A stretch of DNA of 64,000 nt from Rhodobiaceae bacterium (GCA_003330885.1 CP030277.1:3088001-3152000); one strand, 5' to 3'; positions 1 to 10,383 are shown, counted from the first letter of the stretch. Numbers and translations: made by a program. Notes: generated by a model from the sequence alone, not told the origin.

Positions 1-1139
1 TCCAGCCCGGACAGGACCCGATCATGATGAGCATCGGGGAACCGCAACATGCGTTCCCGCAGTTTGTCTCTGACGTTCTGCGCGCCCATGAAAAGGACTA
101 TGGCAAATACCCACCCATCATAGGGACGACGCCCTTTCGCGATGCCGCCGCTGGATGGCTGGCCCGTCGCTATAATCTGCCGCCGGAAGTTTTGGAACCA
201 GATGCACGTATCCTGCCTGTGAACGGCACACGGGAGGCTCTGTTTAATCTGGCACTTGTTGCCTGCCCCACAGAGAAAGCAAGCAAACAACCGGCCGTCC
301 TGATGCCGAACCCTTTCTACCAGTGCTACGCCTCTGCAGCGATCGCAGCGGGCGCAGAACCACACTATATCGCCGCGACGGCTGAAAACGGGTTCCTGCC
401 GGATTTTGAAACGCTCGACAGCGACCTGCTCGCCCGCACTGCGATGATCTATTTCTGCTCGCCAGCAAACCCGCAGGGCACCGTTGCACCGCTGGATTAT
501 CTCAAGCGCCTGATCAGCCTTGCCCGCGAGCATGACATCACCCTGGTCATCGACGAATGCTATGCCGACATTTATGACCGGGATGAACCACCTGGCGGCC
601 TGCAGGCGGCTCTCGAACTTGCCGTGCCAAAGTCCGGTGATGTCTTTGAAAACATCATCGTCTTTCACTCGCTTTCCAAACGCTCGAACCTGCCAGGATT
701 GCGCACAGGCTTCTGTGCGGGCGACAAAGCACTGATCAATCGCTTCCGCGCCTTCCGCAACATCGCAGCGCCGCAAACACCCCTGCCCGTACTCGCCGCA
801 GCGACGGCCTGCTGGAACGATGATGCCCATTCAGCGGAGAACCGTGCCCGCTATCAGGTGAAAAACGACATTGCCGAGCGCATCATCGGGAACCGATATG
901 GCTTCTATCGTCCCGCCGGTGGCTTTTTCCTGTGGCTCGATGTCGGTGACGGAGTTGCTGTCACCAAACAGCTTTGGGCAGACGCTGGCTTGAAAGTATT
1001 GCCTGGCGGCTACCTCGCCCGCGACGACGCCACCCTTCCAGATGGAAACCCTGGCGCACGCTTCATCCGCCTGGCGCTTGTACAAGATGAGAAGACAGTT
1101 GAAGAAGCCCTCACCCGCCTCACCAATGTTTTGAGCTAG
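1..1139 (+). CDS. dapC: Succinyldiaminopimelate aminotransferase-like protein (5' truncated)
   Basis: This is a fold-type I PLP-dependent aminotransferase whose 5' end lies outside the window. The frame is open to base 3, and the residues before the first ATG (DPIM, then MSIGEPQH) match the N-terminal substrate-loop region of the family, so the true start is upstream. The Schiff-base lysine is expected in the [10 protein letters not shown] stretch (codon at 678-680), followed by the LRTGF motif. The expected reaction is glutamate-dependent transamination in the succinylase branch of lysine and diaminopimelate synthesis. Related aminotransferases cannot be separated with certainty by eye. ftsK starts 10 bases downstream on the same strand, so the two may be cotranscribed. 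Confidence 0.75.
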   Translation, partial: QPGQDPIMMSIGEPQHAFPQFVSDVLRAHEKDYGKYPPIIGTTPFRDAAAGWLARRYNLPPEVLEPDARILPVNGTREALFNLALVACPTEKASKQPAVLMPNPFYQCYASAAIAAGAEPHYIAATAENGFLPDFETLDSDLLARTAMIYFCSPANPQGTVAPLDYLKRLISLAREHDITLVIDECYADIYDRDEPPGGLQAALELAVPKSGDVFENIIVFHSLSKRSNLPGLRTGFCAGDKALINRFRAFRNIAAPQTPLPVLAAATACWNDDAHSAENRARYQVKNDIAERIIGNRYGFYRPAGGFFLWLDVGDGVAVTKQLWADAGLKVLPGGYLARDDATLPDGNPGARFIRLALVQDEKTVEEALTRLTNVLS

Positions 1140-1149
1140 GGAAAAAACC

Positions 1150-3627
1150 ATGGCCCTCGTGCGATCCATTCCCAACCCGGTCAACTATCTGCCCATGGGT
1201 GTGCGGGTATTTTTCCGCCACCGCATGGCCGAAGCAACGGGGCTTGCTCTGTTGGCAATTGGGGGCTTCCTGGCTCTGGCATTCGCGAGCTGGTCCGCCG
1301 CCGATCCCAACTGGAACCAGGCAACGGGTGCGCCGCTTCAAAACTGGATGGGCGCAAGCGGCGCCGTCACCGCCGATCTCACCTATCAGCTTCTAGGGCT
1401 TGCCGGTCTTCTCCTTGTCCCCCTTGCAGCTATCTGGGGCTGGCGCTTGCTCACCCATACGCCCGTCGATCAGGTGCGCAGGCGAACATTGGTCGGACTC
1501 CTGGCACTCAGTGTAGTGGCTTTGTTGGCAAGCGTCCTGCCCACCACCGACAACTGGCCGCTCGCCGTTGGCTTTGGTGGTGTCATTGGAGACGCTCTCG
1601 CTTCGCTCACCGCAGGCAATCTGGGCATCCTTATCGGCGATGCCCCCGCGCACGCGCTCATCGGCGTCCTGGCGCTGGGCCTCGCGCTCTTCCTTCTAAG
1701 CTATGCAAGCGACATCAGCATTGATCAAGTGTCGGAACTGCGATGGCAGCTCGTCGACTCGTATTATGACTGGGCAGACGCACGGGCCGAACAGCGGGCA
1801 ATCAATGCAGATGCAGAACCAAGCCGCCTGCGCATCTTTTGGTATGCAGCAAGCGATCGCATGACCGGCCTCGTCGACCGGTTCCGGAAAGAGCCCACCT
1901 GGGACGACGACGAAGAAGAGTTCGATGACGAACCGACAGTGGCACCCCGCCGGCGTCTCGCCGTTGAACGCGAAATGCTGGACGAACCAGAGGAACCGCG
2001 CCGCCGCCAGCGCCGCGTGCCCGTCAAACGCTCATCAAAAAAGGCAAAGCCCAGCAAACGCGCAAAGGCTGAGCGCGAGCCCATGCTGGACCTACTGCCA
2101 GCAGAAGATTTCGATCTCCCGGCCCTCTCCATCCTGAATGCGGTGAAGCGCCAGGCGGCCGACGAAAGCCTCTCTGATGAAGCGCTGCAGCAAAATGCAC
2201 GACTGCTTGAAGGCGTGCTCGACGACTTTGGCATCAGGGGCGAGATCATCAATGTACGCCCCGGCCCTGTCGTCACACTCTATGAATTGGAACCGGCACC
2301 CGGGATCAAGTCATCCCGCGTGATCGCGCTTGCCGATGACATTGCCCGCTCCATGAGTGCGGTATCCGCCCGTGTCGCCGTCGTGCCCGGTCGCAACGCC
2401 ATCGGTATTGAACTGCCAAACGTGCGCCGCGAGATGGTGGGCCTGAAAGAAATTCTTTCCTCGTCTGAATATGACGCGTCCAAATCATCGCTTCCATTGG
2501 CGCTCGGCAAAAACATCGGCGGTGAACCCATCATCGCCGATCTCGCCCGCATGCCTCACCTCTTGATCGCGGGGACCACAGGCTCAGGTAAATCTGTCGG
2601 CATCAACACCATGATCCTCTCGCTCCTCTATCGGATGCGGCCTGATCAGTGCAAAATGATCATGGTCGACCCGAAAATGCTGGAACTCTCCATCTATGAC
2701 GGCATCCCGCATTTGCTGGCGCCCGTCGTGACCGATCCAAAGAAGGCAGTGGTAGCGCTGAAATGGGTCGTGAAGGAGATGGAAGACCGCTACCGCAAAA
2801 TGTCGAAAGTCGGTGTGCGGAATATTGACGGATTTAACACCCGCATCGCCGAAGCCATTGAAAACGAAGAACAGATCATCCGCACAGTCCAAACCGGCTA
2901 TGATCGCGACAGTGGCGAAGCCATCTACGAAGACGAAGAGCTGAGCCTTGAGCGCATGCCCTATATCGTCGTCATTGTTGACGAAATGGCTGACCTCATG
3001 ATGGTCGCAGGCAAAGAAATTGAAGCGGCGATCCAACGCCTCGCGCAAATGGCACGTGCCGCCGGCATTCACATGATCACTGCGACGCAGCGACCATCTG
3101 TGGACGTCATCACCGGTACCATCAAGGCAAATTTCCCGACCCGGATCTCTTTCCAGGTCACGTCCAAAATTGACAGTCGCACCATTCTGGGCGAGCAGGG
3201 TGCGGAACAATTGCTGGGGCAGGGTGACATGCTCTACATGGCAGGCGGCGGCCGCGTCTCCCGCGTGCACGGACCTTTCGTCTCCGACAGCGAAGTCGAG
3301 AAAGTTGTGAGCTTCCTGAAAAAACAGGGCACACCGGAATATCTCGATGCCGTCACAGAAGAGTCTGAGAATGACGACGTGAACGAGATCTTGGGGTTAG
3401 CGCCAGCGGGGTCTTCTGGCGATGATCTCTATGATCAGGCGGTTGCCATTGTCGGCCGCGACAAGCGCGCCTCCACGTCTTACATCCAGCGCAAACTCCA
3501 GATTGGCTACAACCGGGCAGCGCGCATTGTTGAGCAGATGGAAGAAGAGGGCGTCATCTCCAAGCCGAACCACGCAGGCAAACGCGAGGTGCTGATTGGC
3601 GATCCGGGTGAGGGTGTAAGGTATTAA
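1150..3627 (+). CDS. ftsK: DNA translocase FtsK
   Basis: This 825-residue protein is a septum-located ATP-driven DNA pump that moves chromosome termini across the division site and activates XerCD recombination at dif. The N-terminal 200 residues hold four hydrophobic segments that anchor it at the septum. A charged linker rich in Glu, Arg and Lys spans about 240-320. The RecA-like motor carries a Walker A motif GTTGSGKS near residues 475-482 and a Walker B region [12 protein letters not shown]. The last 70 residues form the winged-helix gamma domain that reads KOPS. The linker is short compared with E. coli FtsK, as usual in alphaproteobacteria. It follows the aminotransferase by 10 bases. 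Confidence 0.97.
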   Translation: MALVRSIPNPVNYLPMGVRVFFRHRMAEATGLALLAIGGFLALAFASWSAADPNWNQATGAPLQNWMGASGAVTADLTYQLLGLAGLLLVPLAAIWGWRLLTHTPVDQVRRRTLVGLLALSVVALLASVLPTTDNWPLAVGFGGVIGDALASLTAGNLGILIGDAPAHALIGVLALGLALFLLSYASDISIDQVSELRWQLVDSYYDWADARAEQRAINADAEPSRLRIFWYAASDRMTGLVDRFRKEPTWDDDEEEFDDEPTVAPRRRLAVEREMLDEPEEPRRRQRRVPVKRSSKKAKPSKRAKAEREPMLDLLPAEDFDLPALSILNAVKRQAADESLSDEALQQNARLLEGVLDDFGIRGEIINVRPGPVVTLYELEPAPGIKSSRVIALADDIARSMSAVSARVAVVPGRNAIGIELPNVRREMVGLKEILSSSEYDASKSSLPLALGKNIGGEPIIADLARMPHLLIAGTTGSGKSVGINTMILSLLYRMRPDQCKMIMVDPKMLELSIYDGIPHLLAPVVTDPKKAVVALKWVVKEMEDRYRKMSKVGVRNIDGFNTRIAEAIENEEQIIRTVQTGYDRDSGEAIYEDEELSLERMPYIVVIVDEMADLMMVAGKEIEAAIQRLAQMARAAGIHMITATQRPSVDVITGTIKANFPTRISFQVTSKIDSRTILGEQGAEQLLGQGDMLYMAGGGRVSRVHGPFVSDSEVEKVVSFLKKQGTPEYLDAVTEESENDDVNEILGLAPAGSSGDDLYDQAVAIVGRDKRASTSYIQRKLQIGYNRAARIVEQMEEEGVISKPNHAGKREVLIGDPGEGVRY

Positions 3628-3710
3628 CCCCAAGTTCGGCTCAGAATCCGTTCATTTCCCAGACGTTTCAGCGCCCTTTTCATTCCTTCATTCCGCCACA
3701 AAGGTCTTCT

Positions 3711-4415
3711 ATGTTCCTCATCATGAGCGATTTTGGACGAGATAGCCGCAAGGCGGCACATGCCAGGACCCGCACCCTGGTGCTGGCAGCTATTGCAGGC
3801 GTCGCCATCCTGGCGCTGGCACTGCTGACGCCTTTGGCTGGCGCGCAGGCGGCACCACAAGGCGCGCCACTCGGCCCCCAGGACCGGGCGGATATTGACC
3901 GCATCACCGGCTATCTGAAATCCATTGAGCATTTGCAGGGCGGCTTTCTGCAGGTGGGACCGGATGGGTCCATTACAGAAGGCATGTTCTATCTTCGCCG
4001 GCCTGGCCGACTGCGGTTTGAATATGCACCGCCCACAGAGCTTGTGGTGGTGGCAGACGGCACCTGGGTGATCGTCAAGGAAGAAGACTACACGGCCCAG
4101 CGCTATCCCATTGGCGCGACACCACTCAACTTGCTGCTGGCGTCTGACGTGGACCTGTCACGATCCTCCGACGTCCGTGAAGTAAAGCGCGAACCGGGCC
4201 TGCTTCGGGTGACCCTGGCCGACCCGAGTGGCGAAGCGCCCGGTGACCTCACCCTCGTATTTGATGAGCCCCAGCTGCAGCTCCGGCAATGGATCGTGCG
4301 CGACGCGCAAGGCCTTCAAACAACCATTGCCCTTCGCAATATTGAAGGCGGCATCAAGGCCGACAACGCCCTCTTCGTCGTTCGCGACGAGCAACGCCCC
4401 GGCGGTAGACGATAG
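3711..4415 (+). CDS. lolA: LolA-like outer-membrane lipoprotein carrier
   Basis: The 234-residue product has an N-terminal hydrophobic segment (about residues 22-45, ending in GAQAAP) that reads as a signal peptide. The mature part matches LolA: a run with QGGFLQ, then FYLRRPGRLRFEY and a glycine- and tryptophan-containing VVADGTWVIV strand, the half-barrel that carries lipoproteins through the periplasm. AAAGG lies about 7 bases before the ATG at 3711, which supports this start, although an in-frame ATG at 3723 is possible. Placement after ftsK is common in alphaproteobacteria. LolA-fold proteins with other cargo cannot be excluded. Confidence 0.8.
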   Translation: MFLIMSDFGRDSRKAAHARTRTLVLAAIAGVAILALALLTPLAGAQAAPQGAPLGPQDRADIDRITGYLKSIEHLQGGFLQVGPDGSITEGMFYLRRPGRLRFEYAPPTELVVVADGTWVIVKEEDYTAQRYPIGATPLNLLLASDVDLSRSSDVREVKREPGLLRVTLADPSGEAPGDLTLVFDEPQLQLRQWIVRDAQGLQTTIALRNIEGGIKADNALFVVRDEQRPGGRR

Positions 4416-4424
4416 ATCACCCAA

Positions 4425-4440
4425 GGCCACGACCGTGGCC
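4425..4440. terminator. Short GC hairpin after lolA
   Basis: GGCCAC, a 4-base spacer and GTGGCC form a perfect 6-bp stem 10 bases after the lolA stop. There is no T-run on either side, so intrinsic termination is doubtful. It may only stall polymerase or protect the 3' end. Confidence 0.3.
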
Positions 4441-4590
4441 CGGTGCTCCTACGCCGCTTCCGCGAAGCAGGTCACCTTTGGTGGTCATGCGTGAGCGCAA
4501 AAAGAGGCCGTTCGAGTTCTTAAACACTTGAAGCGCACCCAATCTCCCCGCCCTTGACGCCCCCCCGGGGGCCCGTGATAGCCAAGATAC

Positions 4591-5388
4591 ATGGCTAAAA
4601 CGCACAAACGCCCACCCAGAAGGCCGATTGTTGGCATCCCCTGTGACATCAAAATGATGGGGGAGCATCCCTTCCACGCAGTGGGGGAGAAATACATCAA
4701 GGCCATTGCAGAAGGCGCAGACTGCACACCTTTCCTTATCCCTGTGCTTCCGGACCCGCTGGACCTGGAAGAGATCTTCGATGCCGTCGACGGCATCTTC
4801 CTGACGGGCTCCTGGTCGAACGTGCACCCAAGCGAATATGGCGGCGAGCCCTCAAGGGAAGGGACCCTGCACGACCCCCAGCGGGACGCCCTGACCCTGG
4901 AGCTTATCCGCCAGACTGTTGAGCGCGCCGTGCCTCTCTTTGCTGTCTGCCGGGGCTTTCAGGAAATGAATGTGGCCTATGGCGGCACGCTGCACCCCCA
5001 CATCCACGAAATTCCATCTGACGAGGGGTTTGCACCCCGCTTTGACCATCGCGAAGGCAAGGACGACCCGCTGGAGATCCAATACGGGCCCTCCCACACA
5101 GTCCAGCTGACACCCGAAGGTAAGTTTGCCAAGCTTCTGGGGACGCAGACCATTGAAGTTAACTCTCTCCACGGGCAGGGCATTGCAAAGCCCGGCGATC
5201 TGCTGACAATTGAAGGACGTGCCTTGGACGGCACAGCGGAAGCCCTGTCTCATAAGACAGCCAAGAATTTCGCCCTTGCTGTCCAGTGGCATCCGGAATG
5301 GAAGTTCTGGGAAAACCCGGTCTCAGAAAAACTGTTCCGGACCTTTGGAGATGCAGTAAGAAAAACTGTATCAGACAACAACAACTGA
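4591..5388 (+). CDS. puuD: Gamma-glutamyl-gamma-aminobutyrate hydrolase-like (peptidase C26)
   Basis: A class I glutamine-amidotransferase-like hydrolase of 265 residues. The nucleophile is Cys120 in AVCRGFQEMN, and the His-Glu pair lies in AVQWHPEW near residues 233-235. An HGQGI segment near 190 completes the family pattern. PuuD cleaves gamma-glutamyl-GABA to glutamate and GABA at the end of the glutamylated putrescine pathway. The next gene, 11 bases downstream, is a PuuA-like ligase that makes the first intermediate of that pathway, which strengthens the assignment. The substrate is inferred from family and context. Confidence 0.82.
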   Translation: MAKTHKRPPRRPIVGIPCDIKMMGEHPFHAVGEKYIKAIAEGADCTPFLIPVLPDPLDLEEIFDAVDGIFLTGSWSNVHPSEYGGEPSREGTLHDPQRDALTLELIRQTVERAVPLFAVCRGFQEMNVAYGGTLHPHIHEIPSDEGFAPRFDHREGKDDPLEIQYGPSHTVQLTPEGKFAKLLGTQTIEVNSLHGQGIAKPGDLLTIEGRALDGTAEALSHKTAKNFALAVQWHPEWKFWENPVSEKLFRTFGDAVRKTVSDNNN

Positions 5389-5399
5389 TCAGGTGATCC

Positions 5400-6830
5400 A
5401 TGCCAGCGGCAAAAAATTCCGCAGCGAAGAAGTCAAACACCAAAAAGGCACCTGCAAAAGCAGCAGAGCCTGAACTCAACACCAAGGCTCAGATTGCCAA
5501 ATGGCTGCGCGATCGGCGCGTCACGGAAGTCGAATGCATGGTGCCGGACATGTCGGGCATTGCCCGCGGCAAAATTCTTCCGACAGAAAAATTCCTGACC
5601 GCTGTCGACAGCGACAGCCTGCGCATTCCTGAAAGTGTCTTCGGGCAGACAGTGACAGGTGACTATATTGACGAGAGCGACTACATCCAGTGGACGGAGC
5701 CCGACTGCATTCTCACACCTGACGGCAGCACGCTGCGCATGGTGCCCTGGTATGAGGAACCAACGGCGCAGGTTATCTGCGACGCGGAAACGCGCGAGGG
5801 CAAACCCGTCCCCATTTCACCGCGCGCGGTCCTGAAGAATGTGCTCGCCCTTTATGAGGCGAAAGGCTGGAAACCCATTGTGGCGCCGGAGCTTGAGTTT
5901 TATCTCGCCGCCAAGAACATTGATCCCGATAATCCGTTAGAGCCCCCTATTGGGGCAAGCGGGCGTCAGGAAACCGGCCGCCAGTCCTACGGCATCGATG
6001 CGGTGAACGAATTCGATCCGATCTTTGAGGACATGTACGATTATTGCGAAGCCCAGGAACTGGATGTGGACACGCTCATCCATGAAGCAGGGCCCGCGCA
6101 GGTAGAAATCAATTTCAACCATGGCGACCCGCTCGCGCTCGCCGACCAGGCCTTCCTGTTCAAGCGCACAGTGAGACAGGCCGCGATCCGCCACGGCATC
6201 TATGCCACATTCATGGCGAAGCCCTATGGCGGTCAGCCCGGCTCCTCCATGCATCTGCATCAATCGATCGTGGACACAAAGACCGGCAAGAATCTCTTCG
6301 CCGACAAAAAGGGTGAGGACACGGAACTCTTCCACGCCCACATTGCCGGGCTGCAAAAGCACCTGATCTCGGCGATGGCGCTTATCGCTCCGAACGTCAA
6401 TTCCTACAGGCGCTTTGTGATCTGGAACGCGGCCCCCATCAACACACACTGGGCGGTGGAAAACCGCACCGTGGGTCTGCGCGTGCCCATCTCTGAAGGC
6501 AACGCGCGGCGCATCGAAAACCGCGTCGCGGGCGCTGATGCCAATCCCTACATCGCCATCGCCGCATCACTCGCCTGTGGTTATCTCGGCATGGTGAACA
6601 ATCTCACCCCGTCAAAACCGAAAGAAGGCAATGCTTATGAAAGCAAAACCTTCGCGCTGCCGAAACATCTGCTGGATGCACTCAACAAGCTCGACGCCAA
6701 CAAGGAACTGGCCGAGGTATTGGGCCAGGAGTTCATCACCGTCTACACGGAAGTGAAAATGGTGGAGCACGACGCCTACCAGCAGGTCATCTCCGCCTGG
6801 GAACGGGAGCACCTTCTCCTGAATGTGTGA
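5400..6830 (+). CDS. puuA: Glutamine synthetase family protein, PuuA-like
   Basis: A 476-residue member of the glutamine synthetase superfamily, type III-like gamma-glutamyl-amine ligases. Motifs visible include EINFNHGDPL, SSMHLHQS, the ATP/glutamate-binding WNAAPINTHW and the ENRVAGADANPY segment. PuuA uses ATP to join glutamate to putrescine. An N-terminal tail of about 27 residues is almost entirely Ala, Lys, Pro and Asn (MPAAKNSAAKKSNTKKAP) and precedes the catalytic domain. No other ATG lies near the domain start, so the tail appears genuine. The gene sits 11 bases after the PuuD-like gene and likely forms an operon with it. Ligases for other amines or ethanolamine are alternatives. Confidence 0.82.
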   Translation: MPAAKNSAAKKSNTKKAPAKAAEPELNTKAQIAKWLRDRRVTEVECMVPDMSGIARGKILPTEKFLTAVDSDSLRIPESVFGQTVTGDYIDESDYIQWTEPDCILTPDGSTLRMVPWYEEPTAQVICDAETREGKPVPISPRAVLKNVLALYEAKGWKPIVAPELEFYLAAKNIDPDNPLEPPIGASGRQETGRQSYGIDAVNEFDPIFEDMYDYCEAQELDVDTLIHEAGPAQVEINFNHGDPLALADQAFLFKRTVRQAAIRHGIYATFMAKPYGGQPGSSMHLHQSIVDTKTGKNLFADKKGEDTELFHAHIAGLQKHLISAMALIAPNVNSYRRFVIWNAAPINTHWAVENRTVGLRVPISEGNARRIENRVAGADANPYIAIAASLACGYLGMVNNLTPSKPKEGNAYESKTFALPKHLLDALNKLDANKELAEVLGQEFITVYTEVKMVEHDAYQQVISAWEREHLLLNV

Positions 6831-6876
6831 CTAGGGCCTAACGTCTCTTCGCGCGGACATCCCTACCCACACGCCG

Positions 6877-7099
6877 TGTCACCCTCGGGCTTGACCCGAG
6901 GGTCCATGCAGCACCCCGAAAAACAGAAGTGTCATTACCCGGCTTGGCCGGGTAATCCAGGGTGAGAAACTTCAAACAGTCGGCAAATATATCCCGCTGT
7001 GGACCTCACACATCCACCTACCACACGGCCACGCTCTCGTAACCACGCCATGCCAACACCCTCCGCCCCTGGATTGCCCGAATAAATCGGGCAATGACA
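6877..7099. repeat. Cluster of three REP-like hairpins between puuA and a TPR gene
   Basis: Three short palindromes lie in this 310-bp gap. Stem 1 is 6881-6903 (ACCCTCGGG with its complement). Stem 2 is 6934-6956 (ATTACCCGGC, loop TTG). Stem 3 is 7073-7095 (ATTGCCCGA, 5-base loop). Stems 1 and 2 are preceded by GTCA and followed by TCCA. Stem 3 has the same flanks in reverse complement (TGGA before, TGAC after). Stem sequences differ while pairing is kept. Stems 2 and 3 face each other in inverted orientation, like a bacterial interspersed mosaic element. No protein is apparent in the gap. Confidence 0.75.
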
Positions 7100-7149
7100 G
7101 CTTGTGTTTTACCTTCCCGTCAAAACATTCATCTCGCTATAGTGAGTGG

Positions 7150-8313
7150 ATGGAATGGTTTGAACCCGCAAAGACTTGGCTCACGGACAATGCGATTGTC
7201 TTGGGCGCGCTGGTGGCTGTTCTCGCGTTGGTCGAGTATTTCCTGAAGCCTTATAGGTCATTCTTTAAACGCACGAACGGAATTCGTGACAACGCCTTCG
7301 TCGAAAAAGTCTATGACGACCTTAGAGAGGCGAGAGCGCAGAGAGATGATCATGCCACCGCCGCTCAGTATCTGCAGTCGGAGTTGCATTCAGTACAGGA
7401 CGAAAACAAAGGCCTCAAGAAAGCCATCGCTGATCTTGTCGCTAAGGAAAGCCCACAAGCCGATGACGCGATTGAACACCTTAGAAGGGGCGACACAGAT
7501 CAAGCAAAACGACTCTACAGGCAGATTGGCGAGGCAAAAGAGAACCAAGGCATAGCCTCCAACAAAGAAGCCGCAAAGGCCTATGTCAATCTGGGTGCCA
7601 TTGCGTCCCTCAACAACACAGACGAAGCCCTCGCCGCCTACACCAAAGCAACAGAACTCGACAACTCCAATGTCCGTGCATGGAACGAACTCGGCGGTGT
7701 CCAGTTGAGCAAAAACATTCTGGATGCAGCTAAGGACAGCTACACTCGTGTGCAGTCACTCAGCAAAAACAAATTGTGGGCAGCAACAGCCCTATGCAAT
7801 CTCGGACTCATTGCAATAAAGGAAGGGGACCAGACCACCGCTGAGGACTTACTCAATCTCTCCCTCAATTTGCACGAGCAAATGGGGGACAAAGAGGGTA
7901 AAGCCACGGTGCTCGGCAACTTGGGTGTCATTCACAGTGACCGCGGCAACTACACGGCGGCAAAAGACTTGTTTGATTCATCCCTTTCTTTGAACGAAGA
8001 ACTCGGCAACAAGCGAGGCACCGCTGCAAATCTTCTTAACCTAGGAATTTTGATACTAGGAACTGGCGACCTCGATGCCGCAGAAAAATTCTTCGAGCGA
8101 GCTTTCGACCTAAGTCAGCGTCTGGGATTCAAATTTTACATGGCTGACTCTCTTTCCAATATTGGACATATCGCCAAAAAACGGGGCGAAGTCGAGAACG
8201 CGCGAAAGAAACTGACGCAAGCGCGTAGTTTTTATCTGGAAGCCGGCATGTCGCAGGAAGTCGAGAGAACTCAGAGCCAAATCGACGAACTCGATGACAA
8301 ACAGCCCCATTGA
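7150..8313 (+). CDS. Membrane-anchored tetratricopeptide-repeat protein
   Basis: A protein of 387 residues starting at MEWFEPAKTW. I preferred this start because the longer reading frame begins just downstream of REP-like DNA with no ribosome site. An N-terminal hydrophobic helix (about residues 15-32, IVLGALVAVLALVEYFL) is followed by a charged, probably coiled-coil stretch (about 45-105) and then about seven TPR units with paired Ala/Gly/Leu spacing, for example AAKAYVNLGAIASLNNTDEALAAY. TPRs build protein-binding solenoids. No catalytic domain is seen, so no function is assigned. It interrupts the putrescine genes, with hairpin repeats on its 5' side, which suggests a later insertion. Confidence 0.75.
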   Translation: MEWFEPAKTWLTDNAIVLGALVAVLALVEYFLKPYRSFFKRTNGIRDNAFVEKVYDDLREARAQRDDHATAAQYLQSELHSVQDENKGLKKAIADLVAKESPQADDAIEHLRRGDTDQAKRLYRQIGEAKENQGIASNKEAAKAYVNLGAIASLNNTDEALAAYTKATELDNSNVRAWNELGGVQLSKNILDAAKDSYTRVQSLSKNKLWAATALCNLGLIAIKEGDQTTAEDLLNLSLNLHEQMGDKEGKATVLGNLGVIHSDRGNYTAAKDLFDSSLSLNEELGNKRGTAANLLNLGILILGTGDLDAAEKFFERAFDLSQRLGFKFYMADSLSNIGHIAKKRGEVENARKKLTQARSFYLEAGMSQEVERTQSQIDELDDKQPH

Positions 8314-8513
8314 GCCCCGCTCAATCCCGCGCTAAGCTTCCCGCATGAGACAGGATCACAGTCATATTCCCAGCAAAACCAAGGGCGAGCTTTTGGTTCT
8401 TTGCGCGCGCATTGGATTCAATCCGTAAGTAAATCTCCCACGGCCCAACGCCGCCACCAATGTCAGTTTCATTTCATTGATTGAGGGACAGAACCGTCCC
8501 GGGAGAAAACAAA

Positions 8514-9887
8514 ATGTCTCAAGCAGCCACACTGTCAAACCAGACCAAACGCTGGCAGGAAATGGATGCCGCCCATCACCTGCACCCGTTCTCAACCCAC
8601 CATGAGCTTGCCGCCAAAGGCGCGCGAGTCATCACCCATGCTGAAGGCGTCTATCTTTATGACTCCGAAGGCCAGCGCCTGATCGACGGCATGGCAGGCC
8701 TCTGGTGCGTGAACGCGGGCTATGGCCGCAAAGAAATTGCCGAGGCAGGCGCCAAGGCGCTCACAGAACTGCCCTACTACAATAACTTCTTCCAGACGAC
8801 CAATCCGTATGTGGCGGAGCTTTCAGAAAAGCTCAGCACACTGACACCTGGAAACCTGAACCAGTTCTTCTTTGCCAATTCCGGCTCGGAGGCAAATGAC
8901 AGCGCGGTCAAAATGATCCGCTTCTTCTGGAATCTCCAGGGCAAGAAAACAAAGAAAACCATCATCGCCCGCAAGCAGGCATACCATGGCGTCACCATGA
9001 CGGCGGCCTCGCTGTCGGGCATTCCGTCCATGCACCCGCAGGCCGACCTGCCACTGCCTGGCTTCACACACATCGACTATCCATATTGGTATGGCGAAGG
9101 CGGGAACAGCGACCCTGCCGAGTTCGGGCTCCAAGTCGCCCAGGCGCTCGAAACCAAAATCCTGGAGCTGGGCGCCGACAATGTGGCCGCTTTCTTTGCA
9201 GAGCCCGTGCAGGGCGCCGGCGGTCTTGTGATCCCGCCTGAAACCTACTGGCCGGAAATCCAGCGCATCTGCAAAAAGCACGATGTACTGCTCCATGTAG
9301 ACGAAGTGATCTGCGGCTTTGGCCGCACCGGCAACTGGTTCGGCTCGCACACATACGGGATTGAGCCCGACAGCATGTCCATGGCGAAAGGCATGACGTC
9401 TGGCTATCAGGCCCTCTCTGCTGTTGCAGTGGGCCCGCGCATGGGAGACGCACTCTTCAACGCAGATGAAGAATGGTCCCACGGCTTCACCTATTCCGGC
9501 CACCCGGTTGCCTGCGCCGTGGCGCTTGCCAATATCGACATCCTGGAACGCGACCACCTGGTGGAGAAAACCGGCGGCGAGATCGGCGACTATTTCCAAG
9601 GGAAGCTTGGCGAGTTGAGCAATCATCCCATCATCGGTGAGACTCGTGGCGTGGGTCTTTTGGGCGCCATGGAGATTGTAAAAAACAAAGAGACCCGCGA
9701 ACGCTTTGGTGATGCCGGTGGCATCTGCCGAGATCATTGTTTTGAGAACGGTCTCATCATGCGCGCCATTGGCGACACCATGGTTCTCTCACCACCGCTC
9801 TCCATCACCAAGCCGGAAATTGATGAGCTTTTCGGTCTGGCGGTGAAGGCGCTGGACCTCACGGCAGAGAGCCTCGGCGTGTCCTAA
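8514..9887 (+). CDS. spuC: Class III aminotransferase, putrescine:pyruvate type (SpuC-like)
   Basis: A 457-residue omega-aminotransferase. The start at 8514 is preceded by GGGAGA at proper spacing. Recognisable parts are the N-terminal HPFSTH segment, NSGSEAND (PLP phosphate contacts), HVDEVICGFGRTGNWFG (Asp contacting the pyridine nitrogen) and the Schiff-base lysine Lys292 in SMAKGMTSGY. SpuC-type enzymes transfer an amino group from putrescine or related amines to pyruvate. Together with the PuuD- and PuuA-like genes upstream it would support putrescine breakdown. Beta-alanine or taurine transaminases are close relatives, so the substrate is uncertain. Confidence 0.8.
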   Translation: MSQAATLSNQTKRWQEMDAAHHLHPFSTHHELAAKGARVITHAEGVYLYDSEGQRLIDGMAGLWCVNAGYGRKEIAEAGAKALTELPYYNNFFQTTNPYVAELSEKLSTLTPGNLNQFFFANSGSEANDSAVKMIRFFWNLQGKKTKKTIIARKQAYHGVTMTAASLSGIPSMHPQADLPLPGFTHIDYPYWYGEGGNSDPAEFGLQVAQALETKILELGADNVAAFFAEPVQGAGGLVIPPETYWPEIQRICKKHDVLLHVDEVICGFGRTGNWFGSHTYGIEPDSMSMAKGMTSGYQALSAVAVGPRMGDALFNADEEWSHGFTYSGHPVACAVALANIDILERDHLVEKTGGEIGDYFQGKLGELSNHPIIGETRGVGLLGAMEIVKNKETRERFGDAGGICRDHCFENGLIMRAIGDTMVLSPPLSITKPEIDELFGLAVKALDLTAESLGVS

Positions 9888-9992
9888 ACCAAACTTCTGG
9901 TCGCACAGGGGATGGTGCCCCTTGATGCGTGATTGTCTGTCATGGTCTGCTGACCAGCAGACAATCACCACCACACGGAACGGGCATCACCC

Positions 9993-10379
9993 ATGAACCT
10001 CAAAAATGTGGAACTCGGCAATTTCTCTCTAAGCCTCGCCGTCAAGGACTTGGCCACCTCCCGCGCCTTCTACGAAAAGCTGGGCTTCACAGTGATTGGC
10101 GGCGACGCTGACCAGGGCTGGCTCATTCTGCAAAACCCCAGCTGCACAATCGGCCTCTTCCAGGGCATGTTTGAAAAGAACACCCTCACCTTCAATCCCG
10201 GCTGGAATGCCAAAGGCGAGACGCTCGAAAGCTTCACTGATGTAAGAGACCTCCAGAAACTATTGAAGGCAGATGGCGTGACCATTGCCAGCGAAGCAGA
10301 TGAGAGCACGCAAGGGCCCGCCAGCTGTATCGTCATCGATCCGGACGGCAACCCGATCCTGATCGACCAGCACGTATAA
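9993..10379 (+). CDS. VOC (glyoxalase/bleomycin-resistance) family protein
   Basis: A small protein of 128 residues with the vicinal-oxygen-chelate fold pattern: an N-terminal [20 protein letters not shown] strand-helix unit and a C-terminal [12 protein letters not shown] unit. Family members bind a metal and act as lyases, dioxygenases or drug-binding proteins. The substrate cannot be read from sequence. It stands alone, about 100 bases after the aminotransferase, and is followed by a 530-bp stretch carrying palindromes and a predicted small RNA. Confidence 0.8.
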   Translation: MNLKNVELGNFSLSLAVKDLATSRAFYEKLGFTVIGGDADQGWLILQNPSCTIGLFQGMFEKNTLTFNPGWNAKGETLESFTDVRDLQKLLKADGVTIASEADESTQGPASCIVIDPDGNPILIDQHV

Positions 10380-10383
10380 ACTA

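Noticed and set aside
2584-3270. A 228-codon minus-strand frame inside ftsK.
   Set aside because: His- and Asp-rich composition comes from the complement of the ATPase domain; no start signal or family pattern.
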